Of a DNA stretch of 64,000 nt, positions 1 through 8,641 are shown piece after piece. The position numbers were made by a program, and so were the translations under genes. Source of the DNA: Parapedobacter sp037190485. Its GTDB lineage: Bacteria; Bacteroidota; Bacteroidia; Sphingobacteriales; Sphingobacteriaceae. Under the pieces are notes generated by a model that was not told the origin of the DNA, searched no databases, and saw only the letters and a program-made list of their open reading frames with translations. The DNA lies in NCBI GenBank assembly GCA_037190485.1, contig JBBCJB010000006.1, forward strand, positions 62,001 to 126,000, given 5' to 3'. Each line of letters opens with the position of its first letter. The first letter of the stretch is position 1.

Positions 1-186
1 CTGGAACATGTGTTTTCCCATGCCGACAAGTTCAAGAACGTCCATTTCTCGGGCCTGGGGCTAGACTACTACGACGAATACGCCAAAACGGTCAATTCGA
101 TCACGCCCGACGAAATCATGCGGTTGGCCAATACCTACTTGGATTACGACAAGATGACCAAGGTCATCGTTGGCAAGGTTGGCTAG
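1..186 (+). CDS. M16-family zinc peptidase, C-terminal end (partial)
   Basis: The first 61 codons of the window are open in frame 1 and end with TAG at 184-186. The peptide ends in DYYDEYAKTVNSITPDE...YLDYDKMTKVIVGKVG, which is the usual C-terminus of Bacteroidota M16 (pitrilysin/insulinase-like) peptidases: a tyrosine-rich helix, an 'IT-DEI-RLAN-YL' helix and a final beta strand. The catalytic HxxEH part lies outside the window, so activity cannot be judged. The stop codon directly abuts the stop codon of the convergent pabB gene. Family assignment is from pattern recognition only. Confidence 0.7.
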   Translation: MEHVFSHADKFKNVHFSGLGLDYYDEYAKTVNSITPDEIMRLANTYLDYDKMTKVIVGKVG

Positions 187-1464
187 CTAGTGGCTCTTCA
201 GTACCTCGAACAGCGCTTTCCCTTTCAGGAGGCATTCGTTGTATTCTTTCTCGGGGTCGGCGCCGTCCGTGATGGCGCCGCCGGTATGGAAGGATAGGTA
301 GCCGTTTTCGGCGTTGTAGAGCATGGTACGGATCACCACGCTGAAATCGTAGTCGCCTTGCGGTCCGAAGTAGCCCAATGCGCCCGAATATACACCCCTT
401 CGGCTGTTTTCATACCGGTCGATGAGCGCCATGGCGCTGATTTTGGGGGCGCCGGTCATCGAGCCGGGGGGGAACGTGTTGCGGATGGTCTCGGTGGTTG
501 CCAAGTCCTCGCGTATTTGGCAGGTGATGGTCGAAATCAGCTGATGCACCTGCTTGAAGCTATGGAGCTGCAACAGTTCCGATGCACGCACGGTGCCGGG
601 TTTGGCGCTCCGGGTCAAGTCGTTGCGCACCAAGTCAACGATCATGATGTTTTCGCTGATTTCCTTCGGGTTCGTGCGGAGCATGGCCTTGAGCCGTTCG
701 TCCTCATCCGCCGTGCTGCCGCGCGGTGCCGTCCCTTTGATCGGCTGGGAGAGCAACGTGTCGCCCCTTTTGGATAGGAAGCGCTCGGGCGAAGCCGACA
801 GGATATAACGCTGCCCGAACCTGAAAAAGCATGAAAAGGGCGTGGGTGAAACCTCGTTCAGCTTTCGGTACGCCCCCAATGGATTGAGCGACGTGTTTTC
901 GGCATAGAATTCCTGGCACAGGTTCACCTCGTAGATGTCGCCTTGGCGGATGTGCCGCTGCAAGGCATCGAATGCGGAAAAGTAGGCCGCACGGTTCATG
1001 CGGTACTTCAGTTGCCCCTTGAATCCCGGGGGCTCGTCCGTCAGCTCGGTCGTTTCGATCTGGGCGATGATCGCGCTCGGGTCGTCTCCCTTGATCTCGG
1101 CATTGTACCGGCCGATCAGCAATGTATACTGCGGCACGAAGAAATACGCGTCGGGGAAGGCCGTGCGGTTCGGATTCCTGGATCGGAGGTCTTCGATCTC
1201 GTTTTTGAGGTCGTAACCGAGGAAGCCGGGGATCCACGTGTTGGGGTGGGCATCGACAAAGCGCTGCAGTTTGGCGAACGTGTCGCGGCCATCTGCCGTG
1301 AACGACGCCGTGGCGCCCACCGCGATGAACACGTTGATGTTGCCGTGGTTGTCGCGATAACCGTTGGAATCCAAGTAACAGGCATGCTCGAATCGGGCAG
1401 CCCATTGCAGTGCCTTTTGGGTAAAGGCTTCGCTATCATCGAGATGGTACGCCAGCGATACCAT
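187..1464 (-). CDS. pabB: Aminodeoxychorismate synthase component I (PabB-like)
   Basis: Chorismate-utilising enzyme of 425 aa that should aminate chorismate to 4-amino-4-deoxychorismate for folate synthesis. The C-terminal two thirds carry the chorismate-binding fold: SASPERFL near 223-230, PIKGTAPRG at 241-249, SENIMIVDLVRND at 270-282, PPGSMTGAPK at 332-341 and GGAITDGADPEKEYNE at 395-410. The lysine in PIKGT (about residue 243) is the residue that distinguishes PabB from anthranilate synthase, which has PIAGT, so PabB is preferred over TrpE. No glutaminase domain is fused. It lies 15 bp downstream of purA on the same strand and may be cotranscribed with it. Confidence 0.9.
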   Translation of the reverse strand: MVSLAYHLDDSEAFTQKALQWAARFEHACYLDSNGYRDNHGNINVFIAVGATASFTADGRDTFAKLQRFVDAHPNTWIPGFLGYDLKNEIEDLRSRNPNRTAFPDAYFFVPQYTLLIGRYNAEIKGDDPSAIIAQIETTELTDEPPGFKGQLKYRMNRAAYFSAFDALQRHIRQGDIYEVNLCQEFYAENTSLNPLGAYRKLNEVSPTPFSCFFRFGQRYILSASPERFLSKRGDTLLSQPIKGTAPRGSTADEDERLKAMLRTNPKEISENIMIVDLVRNDLTRSAKPGTVRASELLQLHSFKQVHQLISTITCQIREDLATTETIRNTFPPGSMTGAPKISAMALIDRYENSRRGVYSGALGYFGPQGDYDFSVVIRTMLYNAENGYLSFHTGGAITDGADPEKEYNECLLKGKALFEVLKSH

Positions 1465-1479
1465 GGCCGTGGGTTAATG

Positions 1480-2754
1480 CTAGCGCAGCAACAGCGTCTG
1501 TTTGCGGTCGGGCCCTACAGAAAGGTATTTGATGGGCACGCCCAGGTGCTGTTCGAGGTAGTCGATGTACCGTTGCAGGGTCGACGGAATCTGCGCCTTA
1601 TCGGTGATTCCGCACAGATCGGCCTTCCATCCCTCCAGCGCTTCATACACCGGCTCGGGTTTCATGCTGATGATATCATACGGCATGTAGTCGATTTTCT
1701 CGCCATCCTGGATGTAGTGGGTGCAGGCATAGATCGTGTCGAATCCACTCAGTACATCGGCTTTGGTCATGACGAGCTCGGTTACGCCATTGAGCATGAT
1801 CGCATATTTCAGGGCCGGGAGGTCGATCCAGCCCGTACGGCGCGGACGCCCGGTGGTGGCCCCGAATTCGTGGCCGAGCTGCCGCAGCTGTTCGCCGGTC
1901 TCGTTTTCGAGTTCGGTGGGGAACGGGCCGCCACCCACCCGGGTGCAATATGCCTTGAAAATGCCGATTACCTGCCCGATCCGCGATGGTGCCACGCCCA
2001 GTCCCGTACAGGCACCGGCCGTGGTGGTATTGGACGAGGTGACGAACGGATAGGAGCCAAAGTCGATGTCCAGCAACGTTCCTTGCGCACCCTCGGCGAG
2101 TACGCGCTTGCCTTGTTGGATGTATTGGTTCACCAAATGCTCGCTATCCACGTGCGGGATGGTCTTCAGGAATTCCACGGCCGCCAGGAATGCGTCTTCG
2201 CGCTCCTGGAAATCGGGGATATCGCCATAGTGGGAAAGGATGGATTTATGTTTTTCGACCAACCGCTGGTAGCGATCCATGAAATCCGGCAACGTGGTGT
2301 CGCCAACGCGAAGGCCGTTCCTGCCGGTTTTGTCCATGTAGGTGGGGCCGATACCCTTGAGCGTGGAGCCGATCTTGCCGACCCCCATCTTGTTTTCAGA
2401 CGCGGCATCGAGCAACTGATGCGTGGGCAATATGAGGTGCGCCTTGCGCGCGATGACCAGCTTGCCGGCAGCGACCGGGTCGAAGCCGTTTTTCTTCAGG
2501 GCGTCGAGCTCGCGCTTGAGGATGATCGGGTCGATGACCACGCCGTTGCCGATCAGGTTGAGCGTGCTCTTGTTGAAAATGCCCGACGGGATTGTATTCA
2601 ATACGTATTTCTGGCCATCGAATTCCAAGGTATGGCCGGCATTCGGCCCGCCCTGGAAACGGGCGATCAAATCATATCCCGGGCAGAGCACATCCACGAT
2701 TTTCCCTTTCCCTTCGTCACCCCATTGCAGGCCCAAAAGCACATCCACTTGCAT
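1480..2754 (-). CDS. purA: Adenylosuccinate synthetase
   Basis: Converts IMP, aspartate and GTP to adenylosuccinate, the first committed step to AMP. The protein is 424 aa, normal for the family. The N-terminus carries GDEGKGK at residues 12-18 (phosphate loop with the catalytic Asp13) and GPNAGHT at 36-42 (His41), and the IMP/GTP sites GIGPTYMDK, GAQGTLLDIDFG, TSSNTT and TTGRPRRTGW follow in order. The start is the ATG giving MQVDVLLGLQWGD, which leaves the P loop at its usual distance from the N-terminus. A TAnnTTTG promoter element lies about 65 bp upstream. Confidence 0.97.
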   Translation of the reverse strand: MQVDVLLGLQWGDEGKGKIVDVLCPGYDLIARFQGGPNAGHTLEFDGQKYVLNTIPSGIFNKSTLNLIGNGVVIDPIILKRELDALKKNGFDPVAAGKLVIARKAHLILPTHQLLDAASENKMGVGKIGSTLKGIGPTYMDKTGRNGLRVGDTTLPDFMDRYQRLVEKHKSILSHYGDIPDFQEREDAFLAAVEFLKTIPHVDSEHLVNQYIQQGKRVLAEGAQGTLLDIDFGSYPFVTSSNTTTAGACTGLGVAPSRIGQVIGIFKAYCTRVGGGPFPTELENETGEQLRQLGHEFGATTGRPRRTGWIDLPALKYAIMLNGVTELVMTKADVLSGFDTIYACTHYIQDGEKIDYMPYDIISMKPEPVYEALEGWKADLCGITDKAQIPSTLQRYIDYLEQHLGVPIKYLSVGPDRKQTLLLR

Positions 2755-2817
2755 AGTTTAAATCAGCATTGAAAAATTGAAATCATTTATGGACTCCGCA
2801 GTTTGCCAAATCCGAGG

Positions 2818-2825
2818 CAAATCTA
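2818..2825 (-). promoter_or_regulatory. -7 promoter element (TAGATTTG) for purA
   Basis: On the minus strand this reads TAGATTTG, matching the Bacteroidota -7 consensus TAnnTTTG. It lies in the gap between purA and the Fur-family gene, oriented towards purA. No convincing TTTG -33 box was found at 19-21 bp, so this is a partial match. Confidence 0.4.
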
Positions 2826-2890
2826 ACATAATTTTGATACTCTTCGATTGATAAATCGAAAAGGTGTAGGCGGGGGCGGGATCGACACGC

Positions 2891-3397
2891 TCAAGGGGTC
2901 TCTGCAAGTTCCCGTTTTTTGCGGGCAGGCGTTTCGGTGGTGGCGTCGCGTTTGGTGGCGCAATCGCTGCATACCCCATAGAGGTTCAGCGAATGGTGTT
3001 TGATCTCGAATTTCAGGAGTTCACCCATCATGCTTTGTATCTGGTGGATGCGTGGGTCGCAGAATTCGACGACCTTGCCACATTCGATGCAGATGATGTG
3101 GTCGTGCTGTTTGTAGCCGTATGATTTCTCGAACTGCGCCATGTTCTTGCCGAACTGGTGCTTGGTGACCAGGTCGCAGGATACGAGCAATTCCAACGTA
3201 TTGTACACCGTTGCGCGGCTCACGCGATATTTCTTGTTTTTCATGTGGATGTATAGCGACTCCACGTCGAAATGGTCGTTCCGGGAATAGATCTCTTCCA
3301 GGATGGCATAGCGTTCCGGGGTCTTCCTAAGGCTTTTGTTTTCCAGGTAAGCCTCGAAGATCTTCTTTACTGTTTGGTAATTTTCCGTTTGAGTCAT
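2891..3397 (-). CDS. Fur-family metalloregulator
   Basis: A DNA-binding metal- or peroxide-sensing repressor of the Fur/PerR family, 168 aa from the chosen start (MTQTENYQTVKKIF); an in-frame upstream ATG would add 17 residues that look unlike the family. The winged-helix half contains RKTPERYAILEEIY and VSRATVYNTLELL, and the dimerisation half contains HDHIICIECGKVVEF and a later GVCSDCATK, which gives the two CxxC pairs of the structural zinc site. His-rich HDH and HHSLNLYG are the usual regulatory metal ligands. It lies between purA and the RelA/SpoT gene. Which metal it senses cannot be told from the sequence. Confidence 0.9.
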   Translation of the reverse strand: MTQTENYQTVKKIFEAYLENKSLRKTPERYAILEEIYSRNDHFDVESLYIHMKNKKYRVSRATVYNTLELLVSCDLVTKHQFGKNMAQFEKSYGYKQHDHIICIECGKVVEFCDPRIHQIQSMMGELLKFEIKHHSLNLYGVCSDCATKRDATTETPARKKRELAETP

Positions 3398-3462
3398 CAC
3401 TCCGAAAGTTAAACGTACAAATCTACATAAAATCGCCCGTATACGCAAGTCGTCGTGCGCAA

Positions 3463-5670
3463 TCAGTTATCCGAATCGAACCGGGTGATTCCCGTGATCC
3501 CCTTGATCTGCTTCAGGTGCTTGATCAGGTTCTCCAAGTGTGCCGTGTCGTTCACGAAAACCATGATTGAGCCCTCGAAAATACCCTCGTTGCTGGAAAT
3601 CGTGATGGAGCGGATATTCACCTTGAAATCGTCGGATATCACCTTGGTGATCTTATTGACCAGCCCCACGTCGTCGATGCCCATGATGTGCAATCCGGTC
3701 AGGAAGGCCAGCTCCTTCTGCGATGTCCATTTCGCCTTCACGATGCGGTACCCGTAATTGGCCATCAACTTGGCCGCATTGGGGCAATTGGTGCGGTGTA
3801 TCTTGATGCCCTCGTTGACGGTGATGAATCCGAAAACGTCATCGCCGGGAATCGGGTTGCAGCAAGGCGAGAGCTTGTAGTCTATTTTCTGCAGGTCATC
3901 GCCGATCAGCAGCGTTTCGTAGTCCTTCTTGTTGATCTTGTCGACCAATCCGCTGATGTGCGAATTGAACTGCTGCCCGTTCTGGTGATCCACGGTCTTT
4001 TCGCTCAGGGCGAATTCCTTGAGGTTGCGGATGTCGATCTCGCCCTTGGCGACGTTGTAGAACAGGTCTTGCGACGACAGGAATTTGAAAAACAGCGTCA
4101 GTTTGTTGATGTTTTCCGTATTATAGGTGATTTTCAGCGATTTCAGTTTCCGTTCGAGGATTTCCTTGCCATCTTCGGCCACCCGCCTTTTTTCTTCCTT
4201 GAGCGCCGACTTGATCTTGGACTTCGCTTTGGCCGTTACCACGAAGTTGAGCCAGTCTTCCTTGGGCGTCTGCTTGCTCGAGGTGATGATCTCCACCTGG
4301 TCGCCGTTCTGCAACCGGTGGCTCAGCGGCACCAGTTTGTGGTTTACCTTGGCGCCGATGCAACTCGCGCCGAGGTCGGAGTGGATCTCGAACGCGAAAT
4401 CAAGCGCGGTGGCGTTGTGCGGCAGCTGGATGAGCGCCCCCTTCGGCGTGAAGATGAAGATCTCGTCAGAGAACAGGTTCATCTTGAAATCGTCGAGGAA
4501 ATCCATCGCGTTCGGCTCGGGGTTGCTCAGCACCTCGCGCACTTTCTGGATCCATTGGTCCAGGCCGCTGTCCGAATTGGATTCCTTATATTTCCAATGG
4601 GCGGCAAAGCCCTTTTCGGCGATTTCGTTCATCCGGACGGTGCGGATCTGCACTTCCACCCATTGGCCTTTGGGACCCATCACCGTGGTGTGCAGCGATT
4701 CGTAGCCGTTGGCCTTGGGCGATGACACCCAATCGCGCAGCCTGTCGGGGTTGGGGCGGTACAGGTCGGTGACGATCGAATACGCTTTCCAGCATTCCGC
4801 CTTCTCGTTTTCGGGGGCCGTGTCGATGATGATGCGGATGGCGAACAGGTCATACACCTCCTCGAAAGGGATGGACTTCTTGCGCATCTTGTTCCAGATC
4901 GAAAAGATGGATTTCGGCCTGCCCAATACCAGTGCCTTGATGCCCTGCTCGTGCAGGATCTCGCGGATCGGCTCGACGAAATTGTGGATGAACCGCTCGC
5001 GCTCGGCCTTTTTTTCATTCAGTTTCTTGGCGATGAACTTGTACGTGTCGGGGTCGGTGTACTTCATGGAAAGGTCTTCCAGCTCCGATTTGATGGCATA
5101 CAAGCCCAAGCGATGGGCCAGGGGGGCATAGAGGTATGACGTTTCCGACGCGATTTTCAGCTGTTTGTCGCGCGGCATGAAATCCATGGTGCGCATGTTG
5201 TGCAGCCGATCGGCCAGCTTGATCAGGATCACCCGCACATCGTCGGCCAGCGTAAGCAGCATCTTCCTGAAATTCTCCGCCTGCATCGAGCTGTTTGGGT
5301 CGAATATGCCCGATATCTTGGTGAGTCCATCGATGATGCGGGCCACCTTCTTGCCGAAGTCGCGCTCGATGGCTTCGAGCGTGATATCCGTGTCTTCCAC
5401 CACGTCATGCAGCAGCGCACAGACGATGGACGTGGTGCCCAAGCCGATCTCTTCGGCCGCGATCTGGGCCACGGCGATCGGGTGATAGATGTAGGGTTCG
5501 CCCGATTTGCGGCGCATGTCTTTATGGCTGTCCAACGCCAGATCGAATGCCTTTCGGATCATCTGCTTGTCGCCGCGTTGGAGCGTGGGTTTACAGGCGC
5601 GTAGTAAGGCACGGTATCGCTTGCGTATTTCCTTGCTTTCTGCTTCTAAATCTATTACTAATTCTTTCAT
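3463..5670 (-). CDS. Bifunctional (p)ppGpp synthetase/hydrolase (RSH)
   Basis: Long RelA/SpoT homologue of 735 aa that makes and degrades the alarmone (p)ppGpp in the cytoplasm. Domain order is visible: an HD hydrolase (His63, HD at 88-89 in LLHDVVEDTD, LADRLHNMRT at about 152-161), a synthetase domain (GRPKSIFSIWNKM, then RPNPDRLRDW...ANGYESLHTTV and VEVQIRTVRMNEIAEKG), a TGS domain (IFTPKGALIQLP), a Cys-containing zinc-finger-like region (SPCCNPIPGD) and a C-terminal ACT domain. Key residues of both active sites look intact, so the protein is probably bifunctional, as is usual when only one long RSH is present. It is divergent from the DUF4294 gene. Confidence 0.95.
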   Translation of the reverse strand: MKELVIDLEAESKEIRKRYRALLRACKPTLQRGDKQMIRKAFDLALDSHKDMRRKSGEPYIYHPIAVAQIAAEEIGLGTTSIVCALLHDVVEDTDITLEAIERDFGKKVARIIDGLTKISGIFDPNSSMQAENFRKMLLTLADDVRVILIKLADRLHNMRTMDFMPRDKQLKIASETSYLYAPLAHRLGLYAIKSELEDLSMKYTDPDTYKFIAKKLNEKKAERERFIHNFVEPIREILHEQGIKALVLGRPKSIFSIWNKMRKKSIPFEEVYDLFAIRIIIDTAPENEKAECWKAYSIVTDLYRPNPDRLRDWVSSPKANGYESLHTTVMGPKGQWVEVQIRTVRMNEIAEKGFAAHWKYKESNSDSGLDQWIQKVREVLSNPEPNAMDFLDDFKMNLFSDEIFIFTPKGALIQLPHNATALDFAFEIHSDLGASCIGAKVNHKLVPLSHRLQNGDQVEIITSSKQTPKEDWLNFVVTAKAKSKIKSALKEEKRRVAEDGKEILERKLKSLKITYNTENINKLTLFFKFLSSQDLFYNVAKGEIDIRNLKEFALSEKTVDHQNGQQFNSHISGLVDKINKKDYETLLIGDDLQKIDYKLSPCCNPIPGDDVFGFITVNEGIKIHRTNCPNAAKLMANYGYRIVKAKWTSQKELAFLTGLHIMGIDDVGLVNKITKVISDDFKVNIRSITISSNEGIFEGSIMVFVNDTAHLENLIKHLKQIKGITGITRFDSDN

Positions 5671-5704
5671 ATATATTGCCTTACGCTTTCTGGCCGAGAA
5701 TCGC

Positions 5705-5712
5705 TATCTTTG
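5705..5712 (+). promoter_or_regulatory. -7 promoter element (TATCTTTG) upstream of the DUF4294 gene
   Basis: TATCTTTG matches TAnnTTTG and points to the DUF4294 gene about 85 bp downstream. No clear -33 box is present at the standard distance. Confidence 0.4.
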
Positions 5713-5797
5713 TGTCATCGCATAAACGTTGGACACGCGGTCTGCCGTTTCGTTTAATGGAATATAAATATAGGAATAATAATTGGATCTTGCGTCA

Positions 5798-6421
5798 ATG
5801 AACCCGTTCAGGCCGTTGTTTTTTTTGGTGGCCCTGCTGTTCGCCGGTGAGCTGGCCGCGCAAGATACCGTCGCGCGCGATCCCGTTGCCAATGCCGCGC
5901 CGCGCCGCATGGTGCCGACCACGATGATAGACGGGGAGCGCATGCCTTGGATGTTGATTCCCGAGGTCGAGATCACGCGCAGGCGCATCTTCCGGAGTCC
6001 GGAAGACAAGGCGCGCTACCTCCGGTTGCGGTACAACGTCATGAAAGTGCTTCCTTATGCCAAATATGCGCAAGAACGCTACCAGCAATTGTACCGCGAC
6101 CTCGCCTTGACCGGCAACAAGCGGGAGCAGAAGCGCCTGGTGAAGGCCTGCGAAAAGGAAATCAAGGACATGTTCAACAAGGAAGTGAAGAACCTCACCA
6201 TCTCGCAGGGTGCGATACTCATCAAGCTCATCGACCGGCAGACCGGCAACTCCAGTTACGAGGTGGTCAAGGAGCTTCGCGGCGGCGTCACCGCCTTTTT
6301 CTACCAATCCGTGGCACGCGTTTTCGGACACAACCTGAAGAACACCTACAGCCCGGAGGAAGATTTCGAAATCGAAAACATCATCCGCAGCCTGGAGCGG
6401 CCCACCTATCGGTATTTTTGA
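5798..6421 (+). CDS. DUF4294-family exported protein
   Basis: A 207-aa protein of unknown function. The ATG at 5798 (MNPFRPLFFLVALLF) starts a clear signal peptide ending near AGELAAQ; an in-frame TTG 15 bp upstream is less likely. The body has the DUF4294 pattern: MPWMLIPEVEI near the N-terminus, RRRIFRSPEDKARYLRLRYNV, LPYAKYAQERY, and a conserved C-terminal IDRQTGNSSYEVVKELRGG...FYQ. The family is typical of Bacteroidota and is often next to basic metabolism genes. The likely location is the periplasm. Function is not known. Confidence 0.8.
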   Translation: MNPFRPLFFLVALLFAGELAAQDTVARDPVANAAPRRMVPTTMIDGERMPWMLIPEVEITRRRIFRSPEDKARYLRLRYNVMKVLPYAKYAQERYQQLYRDLALTGNKREQKRLVKACEKEIKDMFNKEVKNLTISQGAILIKLIDRQTGNSSYEVVKELRGGVTAFFYQSVARVFGHNLKNTYSPEEDFEIENIIRSLERPTYRYF

Positions 6422-6448
6422 CCGTATACCCCGATTTTCGTATCTTTG
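6417..6448 (+). promoter_or_regulatory. Bacteroidota-type promoter of bshB1
   Basis: TTTG at 6417-6420 is followed after 20 bp by TATCTTTG at 6441-6448, an almost ideal TTTG-N19-21-TAnnTTTG promoter. It overlaps the stop codon region of the DUF4294 gene and lies 24 bp before the bshB1 start. Confidence 0.7.
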
Positions 6449-6472
6449 CACCATCGTTACGAAGGGTTTTCC

Positions 6473-7210
6473 ATGCAAGTAAATACGAATGAACTGAATA
6501 TATTGGTGATTGCCGTCCACCCCGATGACGCGGAATTGGGCTGTGGCGGCACCATCATCAAGCACGTGGCCATGGGCCGGAAAGTGGGCGTGGTCGATTT
6601 GACGCGCGGCGAACTCGGTACACGCGGCACGCCCGAAACCCGGGCGGCGGAAGCGGAACGCGCCGCCAAACTGATGGGGCTGTCGGCCCGCGAGAACCTG
6701 GGCTTGCGGGATGGTTTTTTCCGCAACGACGAGATCCATCAGCGCGCCGTCATCCAGGCCATCCGCAAATACCGGCCGGATATCGTCATCGGCAACGCGC
6801 TTTACGACCGCCATCCCGATCACGGGCGGGCCGGCGACCTCATCAACGATGCCGTGTTCTTGGCCGGCCTGCGCAAAATCGAGACCTTCGATGCCGAGGT
6901 CGCCCAAGCACCTCACCGGCCGCGGCTACTGCTGCAATTGATACAGGATTACTACATCAAGCCGGATATCGTGGTGGATGTCAGCGAGCAGTGGGCGGCC
7001 AAGATCGATGCCATCAAGGCCTATACGACCCAATTCCATAGCGAGGGGTACGATGAAGGCGAACCGGAGACCTACATCTCCAAACCGGATTTCCTGGAAT
7101 ACATCGAAGGCCGTGCGCGCGAGTACGGCAAATACATCGGCGCCAAGTATGCCGAGGGGTTCACATGCCGCCGGTTATTGGGCGTGGATGACCTCTTTGC
7201 GCTTAGGTGA
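6473..7210 (+). CDS. bshB1: Bacillithiol biosynthesis deacetylase BshB1
   Basis: LmbE/PIG-L-family zinc deacetylase, 245 aa, expected to remove the acetyl group from GlcNAc-malate in bacillithiol synthesis. The N-terminal AVHPDDAELGCGGT holds the His-Pro-Asp-Asp zinc/catalytic motif, followed by LTRGELGTRGT, NLGLRDGFF and YDRHPDHGRA (third zinc-ligand region). The end (YHSEGYDEGEPETYIS...AKYAEGF) is characteristic of BshB1 rather than general LmbE proteins. The chosen ATG gives MQVNTNELNILVIA; an upstream ATG would add nine residues and place the start almost on top of the promoter. Its stop codon abuts that of the convergent IscA-like gene. Confidence 0.93.
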   Translation: MQVNTNELNILVIAVHPDDAELGCGGTIIKHVAMGRKVGVVDLTRGELGTRGTPETRAAEAERAAKLMGLSARENLGLRDGFFRNDEIHQRAVIQAIRKYRPDIVIGNALYDRHPDHGRAGDLINDAVFLAGLRKIETFDAEVAQAPHRPRLLLQLIQDYYIKPDIVVDVSEQWAAKIDAIKAYTTQFHSEGYDEGEPETYISKPDFLEYIEGRAREYGKYIGAKYAEGFTCRRLLGVDDLFALR

Positions 7211-7537
7211 TCAGACCGCGAAGCTCTCCCCGCAGGCACAGGTGCGCGAAGCGTTCGGGTTGTGGAATTCGAACCCTTTTCCGTTGAGGCCATCGGAATA
7301 GTCAAGTTCGGTGCCGGCCAGGTACAGGTATGACTTGATGTCCAGGCAGATCTTGATGCCCTTGTCCTCGAATAGCTGGTCGCCCTTCTTTTCCTCGTTA
7401 TCGAAGTCCAACTTATAGCTCAGTCCGGAACAGCCGCCGCTTTCCACCGCCACCCGGATGAAGTAGGTGTCGTCATAACGCTCCTGTTGGATGATGTCTA
7501 GGATACGTTTTTTCGCTTTTTCAGTGATCGTTACCAT
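7211..7537 (-). CDS. IscA/HesB-type iron-sulfur assembly protein
   Basis: A-type carrier for Fe-S cluster assembly, 108 aa. The three conserved cysteines are visible: SGGCSGLSYKL in the middle and SRTCACGESFAV at the C-terminus. The chosen start (MVTITEKAKKRI) gives the standard family N-terminus; a longer reading with nine extra residues is possible. It is a single gene here, transcribed towards bshB1, and separated by 72 bp from cydB upstream. The substrate scaffold is not clear from context. Confidence 0.92.
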   Translation of the reverse strand: MVTITEKAKKRILDIIQQERYDDTYFIRVAVESGGCSGLSYKLDFDNEEKKGDQLFEDKGIKICLDIKSYLYLAGTELDYSDGLNGKGFEFHNPNASRTCACGESFAV

Positions 7538-7609
7538 TTTTTGAGACACTAGACCATTGCCCATTTAAAAAGACAAATATCCGCATATCCGCGCAAAATT
7601 GCAACAGCG

Positions 7610-8641
7610 TTACGTTTGCGCGGTGTCATTTTTCGGATCGCGTTTGCCGAATACGCGCATCAGGTAGAAGAGGAAGGGCAATATCAGGAGGCTGCCCAGC
7701 AAGAGCGCCCAGGCCAGCGTGTCGATTGTTTTGCCGTTCCCGGCATCGGCGATCAGCGACAAACCAGTGCCGTCCTTGAACAGGATTAACTCGGGATAGT
7801 GCTGGTAGGTGGCTGCCAACAAGATCATCACCACCTGGAATCCAGCCAATAGCCGGGCATTGACGGCCTTCCGCCGTTTGAATGCCGCGAACGTGAATGC
7901 CAGGGATATGGTAGCCAAGAGGATTGCCACCTGGCCGATCCAGTCGCCGAATATCCAATCGATCAAGGGAATATCGGAATAGGCGGCCGCGATGAAGACC
8001 AAGGCACCGCTGGCCACCACCAGGTAAATGAACCGTTTCGCCGTCCGGATCAGCAGCGCCCTGTCAAACTCCTGTTCCACTTCGCCGATGGCGTATGTCG
8101 CCGCCAGGTACCCGCAGATGCACGTGGTGAAGAGTCCGATGGCGATGCCGAACCACGTGAGCCAACTGCCCACGTAGGCCGAAACGAAATCGGCGGCCTG
8201 CAAATCGATCGTGCGCGAAACGGTCGCCGCGGCGATGATGCCCAGGAAGAATGGGGTAACCACGCTAGACCACGTGAAAATGCGGGTATATACCTGTTGC
8301 CAGTCGTCCGTCACGGCATCGTAGTTACGGAAAACGAATGCCGTGCCCCGGGCAATGATGCCCAACAGCATGGCCACCAGCGGCATGTGCATGTACACCG
8401 ACATGGTGGTGTACATCTTCGGGAACCCCACGAACAGGATCACGATGGCGATGATCAACCACATGTGGTTGGCTTCCCACACCGGGCCGATGGCGTGCGA
8501 CATGATGCGCCGCACCTTCACCTTGTGCTTGCGGTGGATGGCGAGTTCGACGATGCCGGCGCCGAAATCGGCACCCCCCAGCAAGAGGTACAAACAGATG
8601 GATGCCCAAAGGAATATGATGACGACGTATAGCATGGTCAT
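7610..8641 (-). CDS. cydB: Cytochrome bd ubiquinol/menaquinol oxidase subunit II
   Basis: Integral membrane subunit of cytochrome bd oxidase, 343 aa. It begins MTMLYVVIIFLWASICLYLLLGGADFGAGI, the typical CydB start, and then has about eight further hydrophobic segments. AIGPVWEANHMWLI is the conserved loop. It overlaps cydA by 4 bp (ATGA), so the two are translationally coupled and form the complete enzyme, which reduces oxygen to water with high affinity. The short hydrophobic partner CydX was not identified. Confidence 0.95.
   Translation of the reverse strand: MTMLYVVIIFLWASICLYLLLGGADFGAGIVELAIHRKHKVKVRRIMSHAIGPVWEANHMWLIIAIVILFVGFPKMYTTMSVYMHMPLVAMLLGIIARGTAFVFRNYDAVTDDWQQVYTRIFTWSSVVTPFFLGIIAAATVSRTIDLQAADFVSAYVGSWLTWFGIAIGLFTTCICGYLAATYAIGEVEQEFDRALLIRTAKRFIYLVVASGALVFIAAAYSDIPLIDWIFGDWIGQVAILLATISLAFTFAAFKRRKAVNARLLAGFQVVMILLAATYQHYPELILFKDGTGLSLIADAGNGKTIDTLAWALLLGSLLILPFLFYLMRVFGKRDPKNDTAQT

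Noticed and set aside
943..2772. A very long plus-strand open frame opposite pabB and purA
   Set aside because: It is the antisense shadow of two well-recognised genes. It has low-complexity Arg/Val/Asp-rich composition typical of GC-rich antisense frames and no domain.
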